Part shown: positions 35,315 through 47,724 of the stretch, piece after piece
How the letters are laid out: every line of letters begins with the position of its first letter
How positions within the stretch are numbered: the stretch's first letter is position 1
From: Moringa oleifera
Lineage: Eukaryota; Streptophyta; Magnoliopsida; Brassicales; Moringaceae
Reading direction: 5' to 3'
DNA: 64,000 nucleotides
NCBI GenBank assembly: GCA_021397835.1
Contig: JAJFZO010000345.1
Span: forward strand, 868,001-932,000
Made by a program: the position numbers and the translations under genes
Notes under the pieces: model-generated
What the model was told of the DNA's origin: nothing
The model's database searches: none
Seen by the model: only the letters and a program-made list of their open reading frames with translations

Positions 35315-37501
35315 CATTATTATAAAAATTATAACAATTTATAGTAATTTAATAATTTTTAAACAACATACATTAAAGGATACTTTTAATATTAGTTTTT
35401 CTAAAATTGACATCTAAGGTCCATTTTTAATGTTAGTTTTAAAATAACTGACATTAAAAGGGTTTAGTCTATTAGCCTTTAATGTCAGTTCCCATGGAAC
35501 TGACGTTAAAGGGCCTCTTTAAAGGGGAACACTAGCTACTTCTTCTCCTGAAGCAGCCACGCGCAGATATCTCTCTTTCCTCTTCGAAGAAACCTTCCTT
35601 TTTCCTTGCTCATTCTTCTCTTATTTATCTCAATCTCTAAAAGGAGGAACCGCACCCTCCCCTTCCATTCATTCATTTTCTCTTTATCCTTGGCATTCAG
35701 ACATGCAAGTACTTTGGTACATTCAAAATTTGTTTTTATGGAAATTTTTTTCACAATTTTTATTCAATTTGGTTTTGATTTGAAGAATGAATTGAGTGTA
35801 TATATTATTTTGAGATTTTCTTCATTAGAATGTTTGATGATTTTTATTAGTTAAATTTGGGTTTTTCTGTTACTATATTTGGATGAATATATTAGGTATG
35901 AATGGGTATTATATATTGATGAATTTATTATTTGATAATTTTTAAGATTTTTAGATTAATTGATGAATAAAGTATATGTTAGTTAGATGAATTTATATTT
36001 TGATGAATTGAGTAGATATTAGTTAGATGAGTTTGTATTTTCATGAATTTATTGGTAAGATTTGGTATATTTGTCAAATTTACATTGATTTTGTAATTAA
36101 CATAGTTTAATATTAGTTAAATCTTAAATAGACAATTAATTAATTTAATGCTTGCAAAGTAAATAATTAAATGTTATTTGAATTTTAATTAATTCGCTAT
36201 TGCTTGTAAAGTGATTAATTAGATGTTAATTAATTGATTATGTATTAATTGACTAACTAATTATAAATAAAGGACATCATTGAGAGACGTGACAAAAATA
36301 CCCATATGTGAATGTAATTGCTTTCGTAATTAATGAGCTTAGTAGAAGTTTTAATTAGTCTAACATTTTTTTTGGTGATAAATATAGTTAGTGGACATAG
36401 ATACTTATACCTAATCGGATATTGATGAAGTTATAAAGGAGGTTGGATAGTTTATTTGGAGTGCCAAATTAGAAAGTTGAACCTTGAAGATTTTTGTAGA
36501 CATAAACATCATTAAATTTATATAGTTGAACTTTTAGGGTTATGTATGATAATGTGTATTTAAACTCATGTACTGTACATACGGAGTTCAGTTATGACAT
36601 CAAGTTTTTCTTTTCTTTCTTTATCTTTTATTTCTTTTTGGATTGGATTATGCTGAAGTGTTTTCAAATATGGAAGAAGTGATGATGGTTTGAGTAAGAA
36701 TGGTACGTATTGAAGTGTATAGAAAGAAAAATGTTGTTTCATTGAAGTGTTGGTGCAATTATGTTGAAGGAAGAAAGATAATATAGTTATTTCATTGAAG
36801 TTTAAAAAAAGAGTAAGGACTAATGTATTTGATAATTATGTACTTATATATGCTAACTAAGTTTAATTGAAGTATGTAAAATTTTTATATTGCAATGTAA
36901 TTTTGATGGAAAAAATTTTGTGTGGATATTATGAAGAATTATGCTGATGTGTACAAGATAAAGATATGTGGTTAATATGTGGAAAAGATGTAGTTAATGG
37001 GAAGAATTGTATAAATATAGATTTTACATATGTAAGAATTTTGTATTTATTTCAAAATTATTACATAAATACTTTTAATGGCAGTTCTATTAGAACTATC
37101 ATTAAAAAGGAGCACCTTTAATGATAGTTCATTGAAAACTGACGTTAAAGGTACCTTTTTTTAATGACAGTTCTACTAGAGCTACCATTAAATATTATCG
37201 TTTAATGACAGTTCTACTAGAACTATAATTAAATATTGGCATTTAATGACAGTTCTTTTTAAAACTATCGTTAAATAGAGGGTCTTTAATGATAGTTCTT
37301 TTATAAGTGTTGTGAAAACTACCCCTTTTAATGACAGTTTTAAAACAACTGTCATTAAAGAGGGGAAAATTTTAATGATAATTTCCAATAACTATCATTA
37401 AAAGTTAACCCTCTTTTAATGACACCAACAAAGATGACAGTTCAAAAACTATCATTAAAAATCATTTTTAAATGTCACTAAATCTCTTTTTTATAGTAGT
37501 A
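35315..37501 (+). mobile_element. Internally deleted CACTA, family B-related
   Basis: 5' end CATTATTATAAAAATTATAA matches the family B terminus at 52,643 (CACTACTATAGAAATTATAA) at 17 of 20 positions; the 3' end is TTTTTTATAGTAGTA at 37,501. The leader (35,520-35,705), splice donor region and leader intron are homologous to 54,170-54,900. Near 36,265 homology jumps to the last protease exons (AAAGGACATCATTGAGAGACG, then the final-exon sequence at about 36,395-36,490), which match the minus strand of 63,000-63,270. Thus everything from the transposase to most of the protease is missing. The leader donor is GC instead of GT (35,705). Flanking 3-bp sequences (ATA, TGT) do not match, so the target duplication has decayed or an end is misplaced. 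Confidence 0.75.
37060..37490. repeat. Palindromic subterminal array of the family B derivative
   Basis: About eight units of the hairpin TTTAATGACAGTTC-TATTAG-GAACT.TC.TTAAA, each an inverted repeat of about 33 bp, spaced 40-60 bp apart. Same motif as in the arrays at 35,330-35,520, 52,660-52,880 and 61,990-62,632. Confidence 0.8.
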
Positions 37502-38863
37502 TGTGATCATGACAAGATTTAGCATGTTTCTTATTATCAATTTTAAGGGACAATGTCACTCATTCTTCCTAGCTCCCTATATCATGTCTAACATCAAATA
37601 ATTAATGGTGGTTGTCTTTCCAATTATAACAGTTTCAAACATAAACAACATACTGCTATGCAATAATATTAATCCTCCATACTACTTAGTTATTCCATCA
37701 AATTGACTTATTATGACCTACATCCCAAAGTAAGTGAGTTAATCATGGTTGAGGATCTCCTTGAAGACTATATTTTGGGTACTACTACTTGTTGAGGTGG
37801 ACTTCACAAGTAATGGATTATATAATGCTTCAGAGTCATGAACAAATCTAATCATAGAAAAGTGATTAAGCACACAGTCTAAACTAGATAGATATCTTGA
37901 ATGGATGGGTTGTAAACCAACTTAGCGTTAATAAGTTACCTTATCGATAGAGAAAGGAAGGATATCTCATAATTGTTTTGATATGTTGTTCCACTTATTG
38001 GATTAAGGTATCTTTATTGAGTTGGGATAATTGATTATGACCTGAAGTATTTACCAATTTGTATGGCAAAAAATAAAAAGGTAACAATGGAGTTGATATT
38101 ATATGTATGAACAAACATAACATTCCTTGATTATGATTAATTTAAACATAATTAAAGGAAAAGGATTAATTTAGGGTTAGGTTATTATATTGAACCCAAG
38201 TTATTACCTGATAAAGAGTCTTTTAGTGGGACATGGGATAAACCATACCAAATAACTAAACTACCCTAATTAGACATGGATGAGAAATTAACAATAAGTT
38301 TATGCCTAATAGTCTTCAATGCATAAATTGTTAACGATTGATATCCCCCATGTCTTATCCTCTTGCCCGTTATCTTTATGTTTTGTCATTATAGTAATCG
38401 TTTATCATATATACTAGTATGTTCCATTGTAGTCTAATTCAAGACTATCAACAAGGATAATGGAAAGCAGTAGGCATATGATCACAGACGAGGTTTTGAT
38501 TGGGATTGATGTATGGGACAAAATATTTGATTACCCTATTACTTGATGTTCACACAAATTGCTATCTAAATTGATGCATATCTTCAAAAGTTGACTTGCA
38601 ACTTTCTTTCATGAGGACTTTTTTAACTTACAGTTGATGTGTATAATTTTCAATGATCTATCATGGTTAATAATTAATTAGGTCTAATAAAAAATGTGCG
38701 CCATTTCATTCTTACCCTCATGCTTGAGGAATTCAAAGGTTGGATGGGGTAACAACCTTTACCCATGTATTTATTTTCTGGTACCAATCTTGTCACTCCA
38801 ACCCACACGTATACAATGGCATCACATTAGATATGGGAACTCACAAAGTCAAATTATTGGGTA
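37502..38863. other. AT-rich, no gene recognised
   Basis: Anonymous AT-rich DNA between the CACTA derivative and the LTR-like sequence beginning at 38,864. No supported coding region. Confidence 0.4.
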
Positions 38864-40440
38864 TGTAGACACCTAATTTTAACTCTGAATTGAAAGACAT
38901 TCAAAAATGGTTAAATGACAAGTCAACTATAAGGTCGGGTTTATGCTTTAGATTGGGATTATGTAGAGCTCAAGATCAAATTTATGTGTCAAATTTAACA
39001 TTGAGATTATGCCATTAAGCAATAGGTCATGCATATTTTACTCTGATGTAAGGTCAAGAATAGCTTGAACATACTCTACCTCGATGTCAAGTCGGGTATC
39101 GCTCAATAAGCACATTCATTTTAATGCAGTTTAACTGAATGTGGTTTACCTTGATGCAATGCATCACGACATGGTGTACCTTCACATGATTTACTCAATC
39201 ACTCACAAGATTTAGATGCACAGTAGCTTGGAGAGGAAGAATCGCGAAGGCTCAAAAATGCTGGTTGAAGACTTTTTATAGAATTCACATAGAGAATATT
39301 CTAGCATTATGATCTCCTTCCTCCTATGATAGAATCTTGAATTTCAAGTTGGGTTGATCTCAATCTCACTTGCAGAGTGTACACATTATCTAGTGATAGA
39401 TTTTTTAATTTAAAAATTAGGTTCATTACACTATAATTCCTTTTTATCTACAACAAATTTTTGAATGCTTGATGAAGCTTATCCCATTTTCTTTCCTATA
39501 AATAGACCCCTCAATCTTGGTAGAAAAACATCGATAAAAAATAAGAGATCCTTCGAGAATAATCACGCATCCAATCGATGATCAACTAAAGACACTTACG
39601 CACTTGCATACCTAAACCTCTACAATCTCTGCAACTTTCTTTTGTAGTCACCAAGAAATCTTTGAATCTCATAGAAAAATATCTAAATCTCAGCAACTAG
39701 ATATCGAAAGCTAGCATTATGAAGCTTAAAGTCTCTCTTTAGGAAATTCTCTTAAGATTGTTCACTTGTTTGATAGAGAGGCATGAATTGTATTAAGATA
39801 TTATATCCTTGTGGTTATTGAATTTATGAAAGTGTATGAAACGATGATTCCCATTGTCAATTATTTATTGAAGTTATAGATTCTATGATGCATCTCATAA
39901 TTTTGTAAATTTATTTTGGAGAGAGGACTTTGATGAAGTTCACATGCTAATTTTCCAATTAAAACATATTTGTTTTTTAGACTAAAAAATCTTATGTCAG
40001 TCAGATTTAGATCCTTGCATAAAAGCGCATAATAAGTCATTTTGAAATCTGATGTCATTCATATATTTATTAATAATATATTAGGATCAACTTCAAATTA
40101 TTATAAATTAAAAATACAAGATCAATCTGTTTAAATGGTACTAATTTTTTGGTGCTGATAGGGATAATAGTCCTTCTGCATAGGTAATCGACTCCTAATC
40201 TTAGATCTTCAAGTAAAATAGACTACTAATTATTTTCAAATAGAATTCACTAGTCTTCTTCGTTAAAAGAAAAAAAAGTTTTCAAATAAAATTGGTTACC
40301 AATCACACCACAAAAAAGATTAATGGTAACTCTTTTATTAATTAAAACAAAAAAAAAAGTCATTTTTCTCCCATTAGATCTTCGTCCAAAAAAGTCTGGT
40401 TGTGATAAGGTGAACAAAGCCTTATGAAAATGGACACTCA
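38864..40440 (+). mobile_element. Old LTR-retrotransposon sequence (TGTAGACACC type)
   Basis: Begins TGTAGACACCTAATTTT, a common start of plant gypsy/non-coding LTRs. A promoter-like CTATAAATAGACCCCTC lies at about 39,497-39,513. The block TTTGGTGCTGATAGGGATAA, GTAATCGACTCC and CCAATCACACCACAAAAAAG then ATGGTAACTC (40,135-40,345) parallels 22,200-22,450. No coding frames. Probably one decayed LTR plus adjoining untranslated sequence; the 3' limit is uncertain. Confidence 0.55.
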
Positions 40441-41115
40441 CATGTTTTGCTCATGTCATTACTTAGCCAAAATCATATCCATATAATTAGGCCTATACAA
40501 CACTTATACTATCACTAGTAGGGCTGCTCGATTATGACAATGGAAGCATCCACCTTTTTTCTCATGTGTATTCCTTTACAAAGTTAATAAAGGATTGGAA
40601 TATAGTTCCCATTAAATCTATGAACATTATGACTAACCTAATTGTTTATTCCATCACCCAAAATTATATAGTTTCGTAGCATAATTTGTGCCATTAATTA
40701 TACACCATACCATTTGAAAAAATTATTAGTGTTATATAAGTACCTTATACAATTTAGAGGATATGACCCACATATAAACCATGTCTTTTTCTCAACTAAT
40801 AGATATTATAAAAGGACTTCACCAATAACATAATCTAGCACACTTTATGGCAAATAACATTCCCCACTAAGGTAGGTAATTCCTTTTTATATGTCCAATG
40901 TAAATGGCAATGTTTATCATAATTATTATAAAAAATAAATATAACTTTAATTCAACATATATGACATCATCATTCCAAGTTTAGTCAACCAATAATTGAG
41001 TATGGTGGTTTGGTAATATAATTCATTATGGATAGTCAATTAGGAATTGCCTATTAAGATATATGTTCTTCATGGACATCAATTCAGATAATGCCTAACA
41101 ATTCAATAATTATAG
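40441..41115. other. AT-rich, no gene recognised
   Basis: Anonymous DNA up to the copia target site. Nothing supported. Confidence 0.4.
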
Positions 41116-41120
41116 CAATA

Positions 41121-41407
41121 TGTTGGTTTTTTGGGATGTGGATTTGTTTAGTTTTTGAGAAGAGAGGAAGAATAAGAGATATAACTCTTGAAACTTGAAA
41201 TTGCTTTGAATGACTTGCAAAGACTTGCTTTGCTACATTGATAGAGGTCTTACTTATAGGAGAAAATAAATAACCAAGATCTAAAATTTTAATAATCTAG
41301 ATATCTAAACTTCAAATTATCCTCATCTAAAATTTAAACTACTTGATAAAGTAGAAGCATTAATCTTCTTTGGATATGCAACAGATAAGGCATCTTTTTT
41401 ACTAACA
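41121..41407 (-). repeat. Copia 3' LTR
   Basis: Left LTR, 3' with respect to the element's minus orientation. Shares GATATAACTCTTGAAACTTG, CTTATAGGAGAAAATAAAT-type and CTTTGGATATGCA blocks with the right LTR. Confidence 0.9.
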
Positions 41408-41837
41408 CTCCTTCTTGCTGTATACACCAATTTTAAAAGCACCTTTGTCATCATTTTTGAATTTTTGTTTTACTATAGATTTGACTGTATTTCTCATCTT
41501 CTTTGTACTTCTCTTTAGAGTTTGAACTTGGAATACTTTGATATTTTTCCTCCTTGATTTGTGGCCATTTTCAAATAGAGCCTTTTGATGCAAAGTCTTC
41601 ATTTGTGTTCTCATTCATCATTTGATATCTATGTGAACTTGTTGTAGTTTTTGTTTAGCCTTCCAAGCTTTGTTTTGTTGAGAAGGAAACTTGATTTTCT
41701 TCTCATATTGAAAACTAGCAACTTTAGAAAGCTCCTCCTTGAATTTAGGCAAGTCTTCTTTGTGTATTATAGCTTGCTCTTCAGTCATATTCAAGGTAAA
41801 TCTTTTACCTTTCATCGACTTTAAACATCTCTTTGCC

Positions 41838-43042
41838 TTATGTATCAGCAATCAAGCAATAATTGTCTTCAAATAACACCCTATATTCTTTTTCCAGGAG
41901 CTGACCAACACTCAAAAGATTTTGATTAATTTCAAGAACATATAAAAAATTTGAAATTAATTTCAAACCTGTGCGACTTTTGATTGCCACTGTTCCTTTG
42001 CCTTTCACTGTAAGATATGCTCCATTCCCAATTCTGACTTTAGAAATTATAGTTTTATCAAGATCTTCGAAGAGTTTGTTTATCATAAGTCATGTGGTTT
42101 GTGCAACCACTGTCCATAAGCTAGCTTCTTGGGGAGTTATTGGTAGTAAAGCATGATGCCATAAACAGTTCTTTCTCCTGAGGTTGTTCAATAGAATTCT
42201 TGGCTTCTCTTTGATGTCGTTGAGATTCGCAAATTTTTTCCACATGCCCTAACTGACTGCATTTGTGACATCTTACATTTGGCCTCCACCAAGACTTGTT
42301 TTGTGGATGATTTATATTTTTGCAATAAGGATAAGGTAGAAAGACTTGACCATTTTTGTTGTTTTTGCCACCATTGTTATTGTGTGATTTGGCATGAAAA
42401 GCACCTTCCACAAGTCCTTCTTGCCTCATAAGCCTCCTTTGTTCTTGTGCCTGTAGTGCATTCAACAATTCTTTCAAGGTAACACTTGATAGATCTTTAG
42501 TGTTTTCCATAGATGAGATTGTAGCCTCAAATTTTTAGGGAATTGTCACTAGGATCTTTGAACAATTCTAAAATCAGAAAAATCAGTTACAAGAAGTCTT
42601 ACTTTGTTAACTATACTGAGAAGCCTGTCGAAATAGTCCTTGATTGTTTCTGATTGCTTCATCTTTTGCATCTCAAATTCTCGGATCAAATTCAGCACTT
42701 GTATTTCTCTACTCCTTTCATTCCCTTTATATTCTTGCTTCAAAAAAAATCCTAAATTTCTTTGGCTATTTTCAGTGTCATTATTTTAATAAATATGGTG
42801 GATGAGACAGTTGAAAACAATGTTGCTCTTGTTTTTGATTTTCTTTGCTTCCTCTCCTTCTGGATCTTGATTTGTGCAATAGTTGGATTGCTTGGCAATT
42901 CTGCAACTTCATATACTTGTTCAACAGCTTCCCACAAATTGTTGGCACCAAGGTAGGCTTCCATTTTAACAGCCCACATATAGTAGTTTGCTCCATCAAA
43001 CATCGGAGGTGTAATTGTTGTGAATGAATTTTCTGAATTCAT
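41838..43042 (-). pseudogene. Copia gag and protease-region remnant
   Basis: From ATG at 43,042 the minus strand reads a UBN2/gag start (PPMFDGANYYMWAVKMEAYL), then after frame breaks EFEMQKMKQSETIKDYFDRL (42,549-42,743), then LKELLNALQAQEQRR and a CCHC zinc knuckle CHKCSQLGHVEKIC (42,121-42,510), which has the C-x2-C-x4-H-x4-C spacing of nucleocapsid. Further on, VRIGNGAYLTVKGKGTVAIK and LYVLEINQNLLSVGQLLE (41,838-42,086) are the end of the aspartic-protease region and the gag-pre-integrase segment. The D-S-G protease motif and everything after pre-integrase are lost or scrambled. Parts of 41,402-41,851 are low-quality Lys-rich continuation of pre-integrase sequence. Confidence 0.85.
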
Positions 43043-43150
43043 TGTGTATGGGTTTTTGGTTTTGGGATACAGGTAGGAAGTGTTTAGGGTTTGTGTTCAG
43101 GCTTTTTCAGCCTCACAAGTCCCTCAAGATAAAATGTTCTGATACCACTT

Positions 43151-43436
43151 TGTTGGTTTTTTGGATGTGGATTTGTTTGGTTTTTGAGAGGAGAAGTTGA
43201 AGAAGAGATATAACTCTTGAAACTTGAAATTGCTTTAAATAGCTTGCGAAGACTTGCTTTACTACATTAATGGAGGTCCTATTTATAGGAGAAAATAAAT
43301 TACCAAGATCTAAAATTGTACTTATTTAGATATCTAAACTAAAGATTATCCTCATCTAAAATTTAAACTACTTGATAAAGTAAAGGAATAAATCTTCTTT
43401 GGATATGCAGCAGATAAGGCACCTTTTTTGCTAACA
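43151..43436 (-). repeat. Copia 5' LTR
   Basis: Right LTR, 5' in element orientation; followed on the minus strand by the tRNA-Met primer-binding site (GGTATCAGA). Confidence 0.9.
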
Positions 43437-43441
43437 CAATA

Positions 43442-45408
43442 TGGTATATCTATTAATTATGGTAAATATGTGTATTTTGGGAATATACAAACTAGCCATG
43501 AATAATTGGTTTATCATGATAAAGCAAGTTATTAGTTAAACAATAGATAATATGACGTGTAAATTAAGAATATGGTGGATACAATAATTATATCTCATCT
43601 AAAGTTAGGGACACTTGATATCAGGTCAAGAATACCCAACCTTAGGTTAGGAAAGTTTCTTTCATCCAATTAAATTTCTCATTAGACTAAAGCTGAAGTT
43701 CTAAATCTGAATGCTTTGTTGTGCATACTTGCACATGATGTTGGATCGAAAATTTCAATATGCTGTATATTTGCACCCGACTTCAAGTTAGGAATGTTAA
43801 CATCTTTTTACTGCATATATACTTATTCTTTATTAATTCTACTTTATGATGAAAAGTTCACAAACTCATGTTCATAGTGTTGAACCAGAGCTTAACCCTT
43901 GAAGGTGTACACCCTCCTCACATCTTATGCCATTTATATCTAAATCAATGAGTCCTTACTAAGAGCAGTACTACACTTTTAAAATCGAACTTATAAGGGT
44001 TTTCAAATTTGGAGGTAGATCTCACACCTACCTTTGAGGAATATATGTCCTTATTAGGAATCGGGTTATTCAAAGTCTCGTGAGATTTATACTATGAAAA
44101 GTATTGCAGTCCAAAAAATAAAAAATATTTGTCAAATTAAGAAGAAAACAAAAACAAGGTTTTTAAAGAGAAAAATGGAAACTATGATGGCAGAGTGTAT
44201 AGTTAAAAATGATAAGAAAATTAGGAAACTTGCTAAATGAATATCATCTCTGAATGAGCGAATGAATGATGCAAGATTGGATGAAAAGAAAGTTGAAAAA
44301 GTAAATAGAGGAATTGCATAGGATTTGAATAATTTGAAAAAAAGGAATGGGAGACTAAAAAGAAATTAGATCAAGGTGAACAATTAGAAGAGCTTACTAA
44401 CAAAGATTGGATCGGGATTTCCTAAGGTTGGGATTTCGTAAGGTCAAGCTTTTGGGTAGGTCGAGAAAATTCATGATTTCCTGCTGCTATCAGTTTTCCA
44501 CAAAAAGAACCTTCCATTTGATCATGCGATCTGAGTCTTGAAGACTTAGGAAGAAGTTACTTAAGAAACTAATTTATGGAAGTCTAGCGTTAAAGAAATA
44601 TGTGCATCTTGGTATAAAGAGTATGGGTCACAGATTAAGCTTACAAAAAATGACCTTAGATTTGTTTTGATCTAAATAGAACGAATCATGGATGTTGCAA
44701 GCCTCATGAAAATGGAACTAGTTATTGCCAAGACTAGACCATTAGAGTGTTTAGAGAAGGAAAAGTAAACCTTTGTAAATAGATTCCTAGAACGATACTA
44801 GTACATAGTTAATATGTCCAATTATGGCTCCAATCCAAAATACTCATGACATTTTAAGCAAATTTTATTTTTCGATGATCTGAGTACTATGACTTTCTCA
44901 TGTCCATTTTCATGCATACATGTTTACTTTTGATATTGACTCTTTAATTAAATATTGAAGAAAATAAATAAAGATGAGTGGGTTTGTATTTACATGGTGA
45001 ACCGGTGAAACTATAGAATACTTCTGAAAAATATAGGAAAAATGCATTAAAGAAATAAATGGCAATATTTTGATGTGAACCTCAAGATTTGTTTTAAGCG
45101 TTCGTATTTTATTTTATTTGTGGTTAAGTGAAAAGAAGATGTATTTCCTTTTTAATTTTTTTCTTGATAAATAACAGCCCTTTTATTTACCTTTATTATT
45201 AAATTCCTTTCCTTAAAATTTCCTATTTTGTGTGCTAATTATTCAAGGAATTTGACTTTGAAAACTTTAATATCTAGAACTGATAATTTAAAATTACAGG
45301 AAAAAGATTCATTAAAAAATCTCAATGTTGAGGAGTATGACAAAAATAGTGAACTTCTATTGAAAATAAAAAGGTAGATTAGCTATGACGAAAAATAAAT
45401 CACTCCTT
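43442..45408. other. Flank, possibly 5' part of the gypsy element
   Basis: AT-rich to about 44,100. From 44,140 to 44,800 the plus strand has short Lys/Glu-rich, stop-broken frames that could be decayed gypsy gag, but no gag, protease or LTR motif is firm. The left LTR of the gypsy element was not found. Confidence 0.3.
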
Positions 45409-45990
45409 ATGAGGAAGAGATTGAAATATTGAATCTAGGCATCAGAGAAGAGAAAAAAGAGGTTAAAATTGAAACATTGATATTTCCCTTAATAAAAGAA
45501 GACTTGATCAATTTATTAAATGAATATGCCAATATTTTCACTTGCTCATATAAAGATATGCTAGGGCTCGATAGAATTGTTGTTGAACATAAATTGCCTC
45601 TAAAACTAAATAGTTCTCCTGTTCAGTAAAAGTTAAGAGTAATGAAACCAAAGATATAGTTAAAAATTAAAAAAAAAGAAGTTTAAAAAATTTTGAATAT
45701 CAGATTTGATGAGGTAACAAGATATGCTGAATGGGTAGCCAACATTGTGCCAGTTCTTGAGAAGGATGGTCAGATTTGCATATCTATGGATTATAGAGAT
45801 CTGAATAGAGTAAGCCCAAAGGATAATTTCGCTCTTCGCCATATTAATACTTAGTGGATCATGCAGCCAAGTTCTTTTCTTTTTTTTTTTCCTTTGTGGA
45901 TGGGCATTAAGCATATAACCAAGTCCATATGGCTAACAAAGACATGGAGAAAACAACATTCACCATTATGTGGGGTATTTTTTTTTATTG

Positions 45991-46343
45991 TGGTGTAGTC
46001 GAAGGTTTGCTTCGAAAGAGAAGCAGAATAAAATTAAAGAACAAAGCCAAATGGTAAACTTTTAGAGAAAAATTTAATAAATTCTGTTGAACTGCCTTTA
46101 ACCATTATAATAAGTCTTTAAATAATGCAAAGAAGTAAACTAAGCATAAGAGACATGGAAAGAATAGGAAAACTAGAAATGGGAAATCTGAAAGAATAAG
46201 AATCTAACTAAATAAAAAACTTGAAAGAATAAGAAACTGACTTAGACTAGAAATGGGAAACCTAAAAGAATAGGAAACTAAGATATTTAATCAAAATAGG
46301 ACATTAATCAAAATAGTACACTATGTTAATGTGTACTACATCA
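45991..46343 (-). repeat. 3' LTR of the nested gypsy element
   Basis: 353 bp; shares GCTTCGAAAGAGAAGC.GAATAAAAT, TAAGTCTTTAAATAATGCAA and GTTAATGTGTACTACATCA with the other LTR. Confidence 0.85.
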
Positions 46344-46349
46344 ATCCGT

Positions 46350-47352
46350 TCCACTTTGAAGAAAGCTCACCCTAAGTTTTATGGTTGCAAAGAAAACTCA
46401 TCCAGGGGAGGAATCACCTTTGTAGTAATTGTTTCATCTTGGACTAGGTGCGAACACGTTGCTTTCCTTAGCATTGATGATTATATTGAAGTTATTCCCA
46501 CCAAGCAGAGGCTCCGCGTTTCAACTTATATGCCACGAGCTTGACTTGGTTTTCTTCTGAAATATTCAAATAATAAAAAAAAAAATTTCAATAGTTCTTA
46601 CCCAATCGAGAAAACTTTCAATGTTTAATCGACCATTGAAATTTGGTAAATCCATCTTCATCTTAAATTCTTGAATGTGCGGGTCTCAATTTTTATCCCT
46701 AAAATGAAAATTTTCTTCTTTTTCAAATGAATAATCCAATATCTATGGCTGCCTTTGTTAAAAATTCTTTGAACTTTGACATCGAAAATCATCATCTCGA
46801 AAAGGTAGAGAATAGTCACCTCAGACGTCAAAAGCACTAGACACCCCTCATGGAAGGACATCTCTAACATTGAACTCACCATCAACCATATAGGAGCTCC
46901 TCGATTTTTTCATTCATCAACCCATAATAGAACATGCTCATGAAAATCAGGATTCATAACTGGTCTTACTTGAATTGGGGCTCGTTATCAATTTTCGAGC
47001 CAATTTGGTGTTGGTATTGATTGCTGTGGCTTATCATAAGCTGCTGTGGATCTCTTAAGTCTGGGTCAATAGATTGTTGGTGTCTAGATTGCAAATGCAC
47101 GTGATTTACTACCTTAGAATTCTTTGGAATAAAGTCTGCTCGACTTAGATCTTGTTGGCCATCATTCTCCATGTTGTCATACTGATTTGGTCTTTACTCC
47201 ATCAAATCAGGTCTTCCTTCCATAGTCATTACAGTCATCATCTACATGAGCTTGTGAAAGGTTCCTTCGATTCCATCAAGTCGTTGCTCAATCTTGTCAA
47301 GCTATCTTTTGTTGTCGGTGGCTTGTATCCCACTAGAACCATTGTCAGCCAT
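46350..47352 (-). pseudogene. Gypsy gag remnant of the nested element
   Basis: Minus-strand frame starts at ATG 47,350-47,352 (MADNGSSGIQATDNKR, then a stop and LDKIEQRLDGIEGT), a common gypsy gag N-terminus. After the region around 46,966-47,172 it reaches the retrotransposon gag core: KMDLPNFNGRLNIESFLDWV, then in the next frame EENQVKLVAYKLKRGASAWW and KMKQLLQRRFLP-like sequence (46,400-46,670). No protease or polymerase follows; the polypurine tract comes next. A long A/T run at about 46,576-46,590 causes one frameshift. Confidence 0.75.
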
Positions 47353-47388
47353 AAGAATAAGGTAAAAATACTTGCTCTGATATGAATT

Positions 47389-47724
47389 TGGTGCAGCGAA
47401 AGGTTTACTTCGAAAGAGAAGCGGAATAAAATGAAAGAACAAACCCGAGGTTAAATTTTTAGAGGAAAATTCGATAAATTGTATTGAACTACCTTTAACC
47501 ATTTTAATAAGTCTTTAAATAATGCAAAGAAGTAAACTAAGAATAGGAAACATAAAAAGAATAGAAAAACTAAAAATAGGAAACCTCAAAGAATAAGAAA
47601 CGAACTAAATGGGAAACTTTGAGAAAATAAGAAACTGACTTAGATTAGAAATGGTAAACCTGAAAGAACAGGAAACTAACATATCTAATCAAAATAGGAC
47701 ACTATGTTAATGTGTACTACATCA
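47389..47724 (-). repeat. 5' LTR of the nested gypsy element
   Basis: 336 bp; adjoins the primer-binding-like TATCAGAGCAAG on the minus strand. Confidence 0.85.

Larger units (their letters stand above)
41121..43436 (-). mobile_element. Internally deleted Ty1/copia retrotransposon
   Basis: Two LTRs of 287 and 286 bp (41,121-41,407 and 43,151-43,436), both TGTTGG...CTAACA, flanked by a perfect 5-bp target duplication CAATA (41,116-41,120 and 43,437-43,441). Next to the right LTR, on the minus strand, AAGTGGTATCAGAAC matches the primer-binding site for initiator tRNA-Met, which fixes the orientation as minus. The interior encodes gag and the start of pol only; integrase, reverse transcriptase and RNase H are missing. 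By eye the LTRs differ at roughly two dozen positions, so the insertion is fairly old. Length 2,316 bp. Confidence 0.92.
45991..47724 (-). mobile_element. Gag-only gypsy element nested antisense in gypsy pol
   Basis: Two LTRs (45,991-46,343 and 47,389-47,724), which on the minus strand begin TGATGTAGTACACATTAACA and end GCACCA. Flanks are TATTG (45,986-45,990) and TATAG (47,725-47,729), a 5-bp target duplication with one mismatch; removing the insert rejoins the host RT exactly in frame at FFY-RVM. On the minus strand TATCAGAGCAAG after the right LTR resembles an initiator tRNA-Met primer-binding site, and AAAGTGGAACGGAT before the left LTR is a polypurine tract. The interior holds gag only. 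The left LTR is 17 bp longer because of a small internal duplication. Confidence 0.88.
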
